From Corticibacter populi (lineage in GTDB: Bacteria; Pseudomonadota; Gammaproteobacteria; Burkholderiales; Burkholderiaceae_C), in assembly GCF_004217315.1 (NCBI RefSeq), contig NZ_SGWR01000004.1:454718-518717 (forward strand): a DNA stretch of 64,000 nucleotides, read 5' to 3'. Shown piece by piece: positions 1 to 8,352 of the stretch (position 1 is the first letter of the stretch; every line of letters starts with the position of its first letter). The notes beneath the pieces are model-generated. The model was not told where the DNA came from. It ran no database searches and saw only the letters and a list, made by a program, of their open reading frames with translations. The position numbers and the translations under genes were made by a program.

Positions 1-828
1 GTGCTGGTGGTGGCGTGGCTGGTGGCCTGGCGGCTGGTGCGCCCCCTGCGCAGGCTGATTGATGCGGCGGGGCAACTGCGCTATGGCCATGAGTTGCCGG
101 ACCTGCCGGTGCGAGGCCCGCACGAGGCGCGCGAGCTGACGCGCCAGTTCAATGCGATGCAGCGGCGCCTGGCACAGCACCGTGATGCGCGCACCCGCAT
201 GCTGGCTGCCATCAGCCACGACCTGCGCACCCCCGTGACAGCATTGCGCCTGCAGGCCGAGCTCATCGACGACGAAAACTTGCGCGAGGACATGATCGCC
301 AGCTTGGTCGAGTTGCAGGCCATGGTGGAGGAAACGCTGGATTTCGCGCGTGCCGATGCGCGTGCCGAAGCGTGGCAAACCGTGGACGTTGCGGCGTTGC
401 TGGCCCCGTTGGAGCGCCGCTACCAGCAACTCGGCCATACCGTGCCGTTCACCGTGCCGACCGGGCTGCGCTGGGTCTGCCGGCCCATTGCATTGCGGCG
501 GGCCCTGGCCAACCTGATCGAGAATGCGCTGCGTCATGCCGGTGATGCGGCTGTGCGGGTGGTGCTACCGGGGCCCTCCACCGCGGGGGCGTTGTGCCTT
601 TGCGTGGAGGACGCGGGGCCGGGCATCGATCCGCGCAAGCTCGAACAGGTGTTCGAGCCCTTCCTGCAACTCGACGACGCCCGGGGCCCGCAGCGCCAGG
701 GACTGGGGCTGGGCTTGGCGATTGCGCGCACCTGCGTCGAGATGCAGGGCGGCACGCTGGTGCTGGAAAACCGCAGCGAAGGGGGCCTGCGCGCCGTTAT
801 TCGCCTGCCGGCACCACGCCGCGCCTGA
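1..828 (+). CDS. Sensor histidine kinase, C-terminal part (cut by window start)
   Basis: This is the cytoplasmic half of a membrane sensor kinase of the EnvZ/OmpR-partner type. It starts in the end of a transmembrane helix, followed by a HAMP-like linker (about residues 10-60). The H-box ISHDLRTP carries the phospho-accepting histidine at about residue 73. The ATPase domain has an N-box NLIEN (171-175), G1 DAGPG (204-208) and G2 GLGLGLA (234-240). The periplasmic sensor and first helix must lie left of the window, so the GTG at base 1 is probably not the true start. The response regulator is expected upstream and is not visible. The gene converges on the RpiR regulator. The stimulus cannot be told from this part. 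Confidence 0.85.
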   Translation: MLVVAWLVAWRLVRPLRRLIDAAGQLRYGHELPDLPVRGPHEARELTRQFNAMQRRLAQHRDARTRMLAAISHDLRTPVTALRLQAELIDDENLREDMIASLVELQAMVEETLDFARADARAEAWQTVDVAALLAPLERRYQQLGHTVPFTVPTGLRWVCRPIALRRALANLIENALRHAGDAAVRVVLPGPSTAGALCLCVEDAGPGIDPRKLEQVFEPFLQLDDARGPQRQGLGLGLAIARTCVEMQGGTLVLENRSEGGLRAVIRLPAPRRA

Positions 829-916
829 GCGGGCCGCTGCGGCTTGCCATTGCGGCGGGCGGCCGTGTTCCTCGGTCCCCAGGTCTTGTCGGGATGAACG
901 GCTCCGTCGGCGGTTT

Positions 917-1798
917 CTACTTGCCCGGACGAATCATTTTGCGAAGGAGGACCAATCGTTTCATGGATTCCACGGATCGTTGTGGGGCCGCCATTGTCAG
1001 ACCGAGCATCAGCATTTCCAGGCATGAGAGGGTGGGGCCATGCAGCGGTATGCTTTCGGCCTTGGCGCGTGGCAGGATGATGATTTGCGCGCACATGGGG
1101 CCCAGGCTGTGCGGTTGGTGGCTGGTGATCAGTATCACAGGGATGCCCAGCCGGTTGGCTTCCTCCATCGTTGCCTGGATTTCACGGTGGGTGTTGCGTG
1201 CCAGCAGTACGATCAACGCATCGCCCGGCGACATCTCCAGCAGTTGTTCGGCCAGTCCGATGCCTGTGAGATTGAGCGCATAGGATGGCGTGCCATGGCG
1301 CAGGAACAGCCGGGCGGCATAGGTGGCCAGGATGCCGGAGGCGGCGATGCCGAAGATGCCAATACGCCGGGCCTGGGCCAGGATAGCGACAGCGCGTTCC
1401 ATGGCCAGTCGGGTTTCGGGCTGTGCCAGGGTTTGCTGGGCATGCAAGTGTTCCTGCAGCACATGGTCGACGACGCTTCCCATGTCCTGCTGGAGTTGCT
1501 CGATGGTGGTCGCGACTTTCGAGACTGTCGTGCTGGATTGGCCGAGATGGTTGGCCAGCATTTGCTTGAGGTCGACAAGGCCGTTGAATCCCAGCGCCTG
1601 GACCGTGCGGATCACAGTGGCATCGGACACGCCGGCTTCATGCGCCAGGTCGATGGCCGATTTCGACAGCACCGAAGCCCGGTTCTGATCGATGTAGTCG
1701 GCGACCATGCGCATGCGGGGCGACAAGATGTGCCTGCGCGTTTGCAGGCGTTGGTGGAACCTGTCCGGGCGGGCGGTGTCTCGCTTGTTCCTGTCCAT
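917..1798 (-). CDS. MurR/RpiR family transcriptional regulator
   Basis: A 293-residue one-component regulator. The N-terminal RpiR helix-turn-helix (about residues 20-95) includes ILSPRMRMVADYI and the recognition segment GVSDATVIRTVQALGF. The C-terminal SIS sugar-phosphate-binding domain (about 130-265) includes RIGIFGIAASG and the GDALIVLLARNTHREI segment. Members usually sense phosphosugars and control sugar or amino-sugar catabolism. No such catabolic genes lie next to it here, so its target is unknown. It converges on the kinase gene at the left and stands 138 bases from the end of the iron operon. The length is normal for the family. Confidence 0.85.
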   Translation of the reverse strand: MDRNKRDTARPDRFHQRLQTRRHILSPRMRMVADYIDQNRASVLSKSAIDLAHEAGVSDATVIRTVQALGFNGLVDLKQMLANHLGQSSTTVSKVATTIEQLQQDMGSVVDHVLQEHLHAQQTLAQPETRLAMERAVAILAQARRIGIFGIAASGILATYAARLFLRHGTPSYALNLTGIGLAEQLLEMSPGDALIVLLARNTHREIQATMEEANRLGIPVILITSHQPHSLGPMCAQIIILPRAKAESIPLHGPTLSCLEMLMLGLTMAAPQRSVESMKRLVLLRKMIRPGK

Positions 1799-1936
1799 TC
1801 TGCAAACTCATGTAGTGGCGCATTGCGGGCCGGATTGCGAAGCGCGCCTGTAACCGGCTTGTGCAGCATAGTCGCGCGCAAAGACCGCAATCCTGCCATG
1901 GATTCAGGACCAGCCACTGCTGAAGCCCTGGCTGTT

Positions 1937-2953
1937 TTACAGCCGATCGAGTTCGGCGGCCTGGCGCCGCCAGTCGGCCTCGGCCAGCGGCACGTAGCCT
2001 TCGTCGCAGTGCGTGCGCGACGCGATGATGGCCTGACCCTGGCGCGACAGGGCCAGCCGCAGATAGTCCTTGAGCAATGGCGCCAGGCGCTGTCCGGGCG
2101 CCAGGTCGAGGAAGATCGACACCCAGGCTTTCAGGGGGTAGCCGCCGGCGGCGATGGTCGCCAGGTCCGGCGTCTCGAAAGGCCCGTCTGCGCGCTGCGC
2201 CAGCGGCAGGATGCGGACCTGGTCGCTGATGGCGGCGGCCCGCACCCAGCCGGTCGCGCCGATGCCGTAGGGATCCTGCGCCACGGCGCGGATCACTTCG
2301 TCGCGGTTGACCAGGGGCTCGTAGTGGGGCGCATAGGGCAGGCCCGCGAAATGGCGGTCGCGCAGGCCACGGGCATATTTGGTGTCGCACAGGCCGTAAA
2401 GATGGATGCGGCGCTGCGCCCAGGGCCCTTTCAGGCCGAGCTGGCCCCAGGCCACGATGTCTCCGTCGGCGTCGCCCGAGGTGTACACGCGGCGCAGTTG
2501 CGCCATCGACAATCCGGCCAGCGGGTTGCTGGCATGCACATACATGGCTGGTGGCGTGCGCCCGCTGTCGCGCGGCCCGTATCCGGTGTAGCCCAGGCGG
2601 ACCGGGGTCGGCTCGTAGCCCCGGGCGCGGCGGAAGGCCAGGCGGTCCTCGGTCCAGGGATCGCGCGACATGGGCGCCAGCACGCTGGCGCCGGCGATCA
2701 GGGCCGGGATGGCGGTGGCCGAGCCGCGCAGCGTAGTGGCGAAGCCGACCTGCGGGTGGGCCGCGCGGAACAGGGCGTTGAGTGGCTCGATGACCGACGC
2801 CATGCCGTCGTTGCCGACGATAGGGACGAGCCCGCCGCGCAGCGCGGCGTTGCGCTCGTCGAGCGGGCCGATGTCGCCGGGGCGGTAGTCGGGGCAGTGG
2901 TCGAGGCAGTCATCGAGGCAGTGGCCGGGGAGGCTGGAAATCGGGGGGCTCAT
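1937..2953 (-). CDS. PstS-like substrate-binding domain protein (second of a tandem pair)
   Basis: A 338-residue protein of the phosphate-binding (PstS/PBP-like) superfamily. Family-like signs are the opening strand LVPIVGNDGMASVIEPLN, a YVHASNPLAGLSMAQLRRVY segment that resembles the hinge region of PstS proteins, and a C-terminal SRQGQAIIA motif. It is clearly paralogous to the upstream gene, sharing (Y/V)VHA-NP, SGDADGD/TGHPDGD and SRGQ-type blocks. Its ATG overlaps the stop of that gene by 4 bases (ATGA), so the two are translationally coupled. No signal peptide is visible. Instead the N terminus has an odd Cys-rich stretch encoded by three 12-base repeats. It is the last gene of the predicted iron-uptake operon and has no permease or ATPase of its own. 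Whether it is exported, and what it binds, is unknown. Confidence 0.7.
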   Translation of the reverse strand: MSPPISSLPGHCLDDCLDHCPDYRPGDIGPLDERNAALRGGLVPIVGNDGMASVIEPLNALFRAAHPQVGFATTLRGSATAIPALIAGASVLAPMSRDPWTEDRLAFRRARGYEPTPVRLGYTGYGPRDSGRTPPAMYVHASNPLAGLSMAQLRRVYTSGDADGDIVAWGQLGLKGPWAQRRIHLYGLCDTKYARGLRDRHFAGLPYAPHYEPLVNRDEVIRAVAQDPYGIGATGWVRAAAISDQVRILPLAQRADGPFETPDLATIAAGGYPLKAWVSIFLDLAPGQRLAPLLKDYLRLALSRQGQAIIASRTHCDEGYVPLAEADWRRQAAELDRL

Positions 2954-3909
2954 GTCATTTCCTGGTCGGTGTTGGCAGGGGCGCCGGCGGCCGCGGCGCC
3001 CGGCAGGCGGCTTCGTTCGGCGTCGGCGCTGGCCGGCGCCAGGGGCAGGTAGCCGGCTTGGGCTGCGCGGATGGCCTGCTGCCCACGGCTGGACAGCGCG
3101 GACAGGCAGAAGTCGCGCGCCCAGGGATGGACGCCGCCGTCCGCGTCCCGCCGTACGTACAGCAGCAGCCCCGGATCCAGCGGATAGCTGCCGTCGACGA
3201 TGGCTTGCGCCTCGCAGGCCCGGTAGGGGCCGTCGTTGTGCCGCGCCAGCGGCAGCGGCCGGACGTCCGGCAGGCGGCAGCCAGCCGGCGCGATGGCGAT
3301 GCCGGAGGGCTCGGCGGCCAGGCGGGCAAGGATGGCCCGGGCGCTGCCGTGCTGCTCGCAGGAAGGGCTATGGGGCCTGCCATCGAAGACATGTCGCCTC
3401 AGGTAGGTTCCCAGCGGCGAGCCTTCCTCTCGTACCAGCGGACGGATGAGGCGCTGGGGCCAGTCGTCCTGGTTCAGCCCGGCCTGCCCCCAGCGTCGGC
3501 AATCGCCGTCCGGGTGGCCGGTGGAGAAAATTCGTGCGACGTCGCGCAGGGACAGCCCGGTGGCCGGGTTGCCGGCATGCACGTAGAGCGCCAGCGCGCG
3601 GCTGTGGCCCAAGGGCGCGACCGGGTCCGCATGCGCGATCCGCACGGCGCAGGGGCGCTCGCCCACGCCCTTGCGGTAGGGTACGGTCTCCTCGTCGCTG
3701 ATTTCGCACGTCTGCGCGCTGAGCAGGGCCTCGCCGTGGATCAGCCGTGCGATGCCGACCGAGGCGCCGGCCAGTTCGAGGGTGATGGCGTGGCGTGGAT
3801 GGGTCTGGCCGAATGCGTGTATCAGGCCTTGCAGCACGGGCCGCAGGGACGGGGATCCCGCGATGCGCCAGTGGGCGCCGGGCGGCTGCGTGGTGGGTGA
3901 TGGGGGCAT
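2950..3909 (-). CDS. PstS-like substrate-binding domain protein (first of a tandem pair)
   Basis: A 319-residue PstS/PBP-like protein, paralogous to the gene downstream, which it overlaps by 4 bases. Recognisable parts are IAGSPSLRPVLQGLIHAF near the N terminus, ALYVHAGNPATGLSLRDVARIF in the middle and LSSRGQQAIRAAQAGYLPL near the C terminus. The N terminus (MPPSPTTQPPGAHWR) has no hydrophobic signal segment, which is unusual for a periplasmic binding protein. It lies 4 bases after the PepSY gene stop and is inferred to belong to the same iron-regulated operon. It could be a cytoplasmic sensor-like protein, or it could be exported by an unseen route. Product function is not recognised. Confidence 0.7.
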   Translation of the reverse strand: MPPSPTTQPPGAHWRIAGSPSLRPVLQGLIHAFGQTHPRHAITLELAGASVGIARLIHGEALLSAQTCEISDEETVPYRKGVGERPCAVRIAHADPVAPLGHSRALALYVHAGNPATGLSLRDVARIFSTGHPDGDCRRWGQAGLNQDDWPQRLIRPLVREEGSPLGTYLRRHVFDGRPHSPSCEQHGSARAILARLAAEPSGIAIAPAGCRLPDVRPLPLARHNDGPYRACEAQAIVDGSYPLDPGLLLYVRRDADGGVHPWARDFCLSALSSRGQQAIRAAQAGYLPLAPASADAERSRLPGAAAAGAPANTDQEMT

Positions 3910-3913
3910 TGTG

Positions 3914-5179
3914 TCATTTCTCCTTCAGAACCTGTTCACGATCTCCGCGCGGGTCCGCATGGCTGCGCCGGCGCCGCAGGATGTACATGCATGTGCCGCT
4001 GGCGGCGAAAAGCGCCAGCGCCAGGCTGGAGAGCATCAGCAGCAGGCGCATCGGCAGGCCGAACAGCGTGCCGGTGTGCAGCGGCAGCATCGCGGCCTCC
4101 AGGCGCTGGGCCGGGCCGAGGCCGGCGTGGGGCTGGAATTCGACCACCCTGGCGCTGGCGGGATCGATGCGGTAATCGTCGTAGGCGCGCGGGTGCGCCG
4201 CGCCGCGCGGCAGCCAGCGCAGGCGCATGGTCCCGCCGGTTCTGGGCATGCCCAGCAGGATGCGCTGCGCGGGCACGGCGATGTCGGCGAGTACCGCGTC
4301 CGCGGCCGCGCCGATCTGGCGCGGCGAGGCCTGCGGGGCCGGGGCTTCGGGACGCGCGGGTGCCTCTCGCGGCGGCGTTGGCCGGCCGCGTGTCTGGCTA
4401 GGCGTGTATGGTCGCCCGCCGGGCGCCGCGACGAAATCGGCGGCGGCGCCGAGGGCGGCGCGGTAGCCGGCCGACGACCACCAGAGCCCGCTGAGGGCGC
4501 TCAACAGGTACAGCGGCGCCAGCCATAGCCCGAGCCGCACGTGCCAGGCGCGGTGCCAGGCCCGGGTGCGCCATGGTGCGGCCGATGGCGGCTGGTGTGC
4601 CGCAGCGGCAACCGATGTGGCCGGAGGAGCGCCATCCGGCCGAGCGGCTCTGCGCCAGCCCAGCCACCAGCCTGACAGCGCCAGCCCGGCCAGGGCGGCC
4701 GCGGCGCAGCCGGTCAGAACGCGGCCGATGCCGTCGCCGCCGCCGGGCAGCGCCAGCCAGCGGTGCAGCCGCCGCACGAAATCGAAAAAGCCGCTGCCCT
4801 GTATTTCCCCCAGCAGCCGGCCGCTGGCGGGGTCGGCGGCGTAGCGCGCGGCACGGGCGTCGGGGCTGGCGGACTGGCGTATCACGCCGACCACCAGCGG
4901 GCCGTCGGCGTCGGCCTGGACGAAGGATATCCTGGCGCCATCCAGCCCGCGCGCCAGTTCGGGCAGCAATTCGGCATAGGGGCGCCGCGCGGCGCCGGCG
5001 TCGGCCACACGCAGGCCGGGATTCACCCATTCGAGGATCTCGTCCTCGAAGCTCATCAGGGCACCGGTCAGGCCCATCAGCGCCAGCACAGCGCCGGCTG
5101 CCAGCCCGGCCAGGCTGTGCAGCCTGAGCCAGGCGCGCCGCCACCGTCCGGGGCCGGGCCGCGCGATGCGCGAAGGCAT
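3914..5179 (-). CDS. PepSY-associated transmembrane protein (PiuB-like)
   Basis: An inner-membrane protein of about 421 residues of the PepSY/PiuB family often found in siderophore operons. In some systems it is linked to reductive release of iron from siderophores. The N-terminal WLRLHSLAGLAAGAVLALMG begins the first membrane helix. The periplasmic PepSY part follows, then the HRWLALPGGGDGIGRVLTG helix, the WHVRLGLWLAPLYLLSALSGLWW helix and a last helix near LLLMLSSLALALFAASG. The chosen ATG has GGAG 9 bases upstream; another ATG at 5194 adds five residues. The last codons contain one copy of a dispersed repeat (GTGAACAGGTTC), so the tail DREQVLKEK may be of recent origin. Confidence 0.8.
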   Translation of the reverse strand: MPSRIARPGPGRWRRAWLRLHSLAGLAAGAVLALMGLTGALMSFEDEILEWVNPGLRVADAGAARRPYAELLPELARGLDGARISFVQADADGPLVVGVIRQSASPDARAARYAADPASGRLLGEIQGSGFFDFVRRLHRWLALPGGGDGIGRVLTGCAAAALAGLALSGWWLGWRRAARPDGAPPATSVAAAAHQPPSAAPWRTRAWHRAWHVRLGLWLAPLYLLSALSGLWWSSAGYRAALGAAADFVAAPGGRPYTPSQTRGRPTPPREAPARPEAPAPQASPRQIGAAADAVLADIAVPAQRILLGMPRTGGTMRLRWLPRGAAHPRAYDDYRIDPASARVVEFQPHAGLGPAQRLEAAMLPLHTGTLFGLPMRLLLMLSSLALALFAASGTCMYILRRRRSHADPRGDREQVLKEK

Positions 5180-5221
5180 GGTGGCGGGCTCCATCGGAAA
5201 GCCGCAGGTTGGGGGATGCGC

Positions 5222-6196
5222 TCAGCGCTGGGCCGGCGGCAGCGGACGGCCGGTGATGTGGGACTGCACCAGCGACACCATCTGGCTCAGCGCGGCGTAG
5301 GAGTTGGAGATCGCTTCCTCGCGCGCCACCAGCACGTAGCGGCCTTCGCGGCAGGCCTTGAGAAAGCGGCAGTAGCCGGGCATGACTTTTTCCATTGCGG
5401 CGATTTCGGCGTCGGGCTTGCCGCCGGCGTCCGAGCGGTAAGTGTCGAAGACGAAATCGGCGTCGAGCTCGGGCAGCCGCTCGGCGCTGACTTCCATGCG
5501 GCCGCCCTCGGGCACGGCGTCGATGAGAGCCGGGAAGCGGAAGCCCGCGTCGCGCAGCACGCGCCCGAGCGAGCGGTAGGTGTGGTGCACTGCGATCTTG
5601 CCGTTCTGCGCCTGGATGACGGAGACCGTGATGCGCGACGGATCGCCCGCCACGTGCCTGAGCTGGGCCAACTGCGCCTGGTACTTGCGGTCCAGGATGG
5701 CGAGCCGGTCCTGCGTGCCGGTGAGTTCGGCCAGCCGGCGGTAGATGTGCGGGGCGCCGCCGGACTGGTTGTCGATCACGACGGTGGGGGCGATTTTTGC
5801 GAGCTGGTCGACCGGCAGCGTGCGGGTCGGACCGGTGACGATGAGGTCGGGCCGGGCGGCGGCGACCGCCTCGATGTTGATGTCGGCAGCGCCCAGGAAG
5901 GCAATCGGCGCGTTGTCGAAGTCGATGCCCGTCAGGATCGCGCTGGAGCGCATGAAGCGGCGGCCGTCCAGGCTCTGGCGGCCGTGGCTGGCCACCGGCA
6001 CGACGCCGAGTTCGAGCAGCGGGATGGTGATGTCCAGGTCGTGCAGCGAGACGATGCGCCCGGGCTGCTGCGGCAGCTCGACCTTGCGGCCCAGGTCGTC
6101 GACGAAGGTGCGCGATTGCGCGGTCATGGGCAGCGCGAGCAGCAGCGCGGCCGCCAGGGTCATCAGCGTGGAAGTCAGCGTGGCGAGTATGCGCAT
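5222..6196 (-). CDS. Iron-siderophore/heme ABC transporter periplasmic binding protein
   Basis: A 324-residue FecB/TroA-type binding protein. A cleavable signal peptide (MRILATLTSTLMTLAAALLLALPMTA) is followed by the typical start RTFVDDLGRKVELPQQPGRIV and the class III binding-protein segments DINIEAVAAARPDLIV and IAPTVVID. It would deliver ferric siderophore or heme to the FecCD permeases encoded just upstream, 21 bases away. Pro-rich tail PLPPAQR. The ligand cannot be read from sequence. The neighbouring TonB siderophore receptor argues for a siderophore rather than heme. Confidence 0.85.
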   Translation of the reverse strand: MRILATLTSTLMTLAAALLLALPMTAQSRTFVDDLGRKVELPQQPGRIVSLHDLDITIPLLELGVVPVASHGRQSLDGRRFMRSSAILTGIDFDNAPIAFLGAADINIEAVAAARPDLIVTGPTRTLPVDQLAKIAPTVVIDNQSGGAPHIYRRLAELTGTQDRLAILDRKYQAQLAQLRHVAGDPSRITVSVIQAQNGKIAVHHTYRSLGRVLRDAGFRFPALIDAVPEGGRMEVSAERLPELDADFVFDTYRSDAGGKPDAEIAAMEKVMPGYCRFLKACREGRYVLVAREEAISNSYAALSQMVSLVQSHITGRPLPPAQR

Positions 6197-6217
6197 GGTC
6201 CGGGGTCCGGGTTGGTG

Positions 6218-7351
6218 TCAGAGTTGGTCGCGGCGCCGCCACAGCAGCGCCAGCAGGAAGGGCACGCCGATGACGGCCATGACGATGCCCGCGGGAATCT
6301 GCAGCGGCGCGAAGGCCAGCCGCCCGATGCTGTCGGCCAGCAGCACCAGCGCGGCGCCGTACAGGCCGCTGCCGGCCAGCAGGGCGAGCTGGCGCCCGCC
6401 CAGGCTCAGGCGCGAGAGGTGCGGCGCGATCAGCCCGACGAAGCCCAGGCTGCCGACCGCCGCTACGGCCGCCGCCGTCAGCAGGCAGGGCGTGAGCAGG
6501 CGCAGCGCATAGAGCCGGCGCAGGTTCACGCCCAGGCCGGCGGCCACGCCGTGGCCCAGGCTGCCGGCGTCGGCCGCACGGCTGCTGGCCAGCAGCCCGG
6601 CCATGCCGGCGACGGCCCAGGGTGCGGTCGCGGCCAGCGTCCGCCAGGATGCCGCATGCAGGCTGCCGGCCATCCAGACCAGTGCGGTCTGCACGTCCTT
6701 GATATCGGCCGTGGTGGTGAAGACCGCGATCACCGCATGCAGCAGCCAGGACACGCCGATGCCGACCAGGATGAAGCGTACTTTGGACAGATCGCGCGCC
6801 AGCGCCACCACCAGCAGCGCGACGGCCAGCCCGCCGGCCAGGCCCGCGGCCGCGCGCCAGACCGAAGCCCACTGCGGCGCGAACACGGCTACCGCGATCA
6901 CCGCCACGGCCGCGCCTTCCTTGACGCCGACCAGGCCGGGGTCGGCCAGCTCGTTGCGCGCCAGCGTCTGCAGCGCCGCGCCCGCAATGCCCAGCATGGC
7001 GCCGACCAGCATGGCCGTGAGGATGCGCGGCAGGCGGATGTCGCGCCAGATCATCTGGCGCATGGCCTGTTCGCCGGGCGTAGACATGGTCGCGGCGGCG
7101 GGATCGGCCGCGGGCCACAAGCCGCCGGACAGCGCATCGACCGGTCCCAGCGGCAGCACGGCGGCGGCCAGCAGCGCCAGCGTCAGCGCGGCTACGGCGC
7201 ACAGCAGCGTCAGGCGCGGGCGCAGCAGGAATTGCCAGGGACCGAGCCGCGCCAAGCGGCGGCCGTTGCGGCGCAGGAGTGCGGCGCCGGGCCGTTCCGG
7301 GCCAGCTTGTGCTGTTGTCGTTGGCGAAGGTATTCCAGTGTGGCCGCTCAT
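6218..7351 (-). CDS. FecCD-family iron-siderophore ABC permease (second)
   Basis: A 377-residue integral membrane permease of the FecCD/BtuC family with about ten hydrophobic helices. Typical blocks are RLPRILTAMLVGAMLGIAGA near the first third, GLVGVKEGAA, and LGFVGLIAPHLSRL before the last helices. The reading frame stays open further upstream, but the start MSGHTGIP is preferred. Its ATG overlaps the preceding permease stop by 4 bases (ATGA), and the upstream extension overlaps that permease wholesale. Together with the first permease it would form the heterodimeric channel for the siderophore. Confidence 0.85.
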   Translation of the reverse strand: MSGHTGIPSPTTTAQAGPERPGAALLRRNGRRLARLGPWQFLLRPRLTLLCAVAALTLALLAAAVLPLGPVDALSGGLWPAADPAAATMSTPGEQAMRQMIWRDIRLPRILTAMLVGAMLGIAGAALQTLARNELADPGLVGVKEGAAVAVIAVAVFAPQWASVWRAAAGLAGGLAVALLVVALARDLSKVRFILVGIGVSWLLHAVIAVFTTTADIKDVQTALVWMAGSLHAASWRTLAATAPWAVAGMAGLLASSRAADAGSLGHGVAAGLGVNLRRLYALRLLTPCLLTAAAVAAVGSLGFVGLIAPHLSRLSLGGRQLALLAGSGLYGAALVLLADSIGRLAFAPLQIPAGIVMAVIGVPFLLALLWRRRDQL

Positions 7352-8352
7352 CGCCGCTCCCGCAGGACCAGGGCCAGGAATACCGGCACGCCGACGAAGG
7401 CGGTGACCACGCCTGTGGCCAGTTCGCGCGGTGCCAGCGCCGCGCGCGCCGCGATGTCGGCGGCCAGCACCAGCGTGGCGCCGGCCAGGGCGGAAACCGG
7501 CAGCCAGCCCCGGCGCGAGGCGCCGCACAGCAGCGCGGCCGCCGCCAGCCCGGCCAGACGCGTGCGCGCGACCGGCGTTCCCAGGCTGGTGGCCATGCTG
7601 TCGCCCAGCGCCAGCGCGTCGATGTGGCGGGCCACGGCGGCGGCCAGCAGCAGGCCCGCCAGCACGGCCGGCACGGCGTGCGCGACGACGCCGGCGCCGG
7701 CTTCGGCCAGGTCGCCGGCCAGCCAGATGCGCAGCGCCTGCAGCGAGTCTTCGTCGAGGATGAGCAGCGCCGAGCTCAGGGCCGAAACGAAGGCCGACAG
7801 CGCAATGCCGCAGAAAGTCAGCTTGAGCACCGTCATGCCGCACCGGCCGGCCTGGGCCAGCAGCAGCACGACGAGAAATAGCAGTGCGCCGCCGGCGGCG
7901 GCCACGAAGGGGCGCAGCGCGGGCTGTGACAGCAGCGGCAGCGCCAGCGAGGTCGAGAGCACAACGGCGAAAGCGGCGCCCGCGTTCAGGCCGAGCAGTT
8001 GCGGCTCGCCCAGCGGGTTGCGGGTGAGCGCCTGGACCACGGCGCCGGCCAGGCCCAGCGCCGCCCCGGCGGCCAGCCCGCCCAGCATGCGCGGCAGCCG
8101 CAGGCTGCGGATGACGTGGTGTTCGAAGTTGTCGGGGTCGGGCGCGTACAGCGCCCCGGCCACGTCGGCCAGTGCAATGGCACGCGAGCCGACGCCTAGG
8201 TGCAGCAGGGCGATGAAGGCCAGCAGGCCGGCCAGGCCCGCGGCCACCCAGGCCGGGCGCCGCCAGGCCAGCGCGCGCGGCGGCAGCGCCTGGCGCCGGG
8301 CCCGGGCTTCAGTCGGCGTGCCGGGCTGCATGGTCTGCGGATGGATGGGCAT
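7348..8352 (-). CDS. FecCD-family iron-siderophore ABC permease (first)
   Basis: A 334-residue FecCD/BtuC-type permease. The family block SLRLPRMLGGLAAGAALGLAGAVVQ precedes NPLGEPQLLGLNAGA, and the C-terminal helices end in GVPVFLALVLRERR. It overlaps the upstream ATPase gene by 44 bases (8309-8352) and the downstream permease by 4 bases. Such tight packing points to one translationally coupled unit. The two permeases are distinct and not a fresh duplication. Confidence 0.85.
   Translation of the reverse strand: MPIHPQTMQPGTPTEARARRQALPPRALAWRRPAWVAAGLAGLLAFIALLHLGVGSRAIALADVAGALYAPDPDNFEHHVIRSLRLPRMLGGLAAGAALGLAGAVVQALTRNPLGEPQLLGLNAGAAFAVVLSTSLALPLLSQPALRPFVAAAGGALLFLVVLLLAQAGRCGMTVLKLTFCGIALSAFVSALSSALLILDEDSLQALRIWLAGDLAEAGAGVVAHAVPAVLAGLLLAAAVARHIDALALGDSMATSLGTPVARTRLAGLAAAALLCGASRRGWLPVSALAGATLVLAADIAARAALAPRELATGVVTAFVGVPVFLALVLRERR

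Noticed and set aside
3928-3944. Repeat copy at the end of the PepSY gene as a separate mobile element
   Set aside because: The 17-base match is real and is reported with the dispersed repeat, but there are no terminal repeats, target duplication or transposase to call an element.
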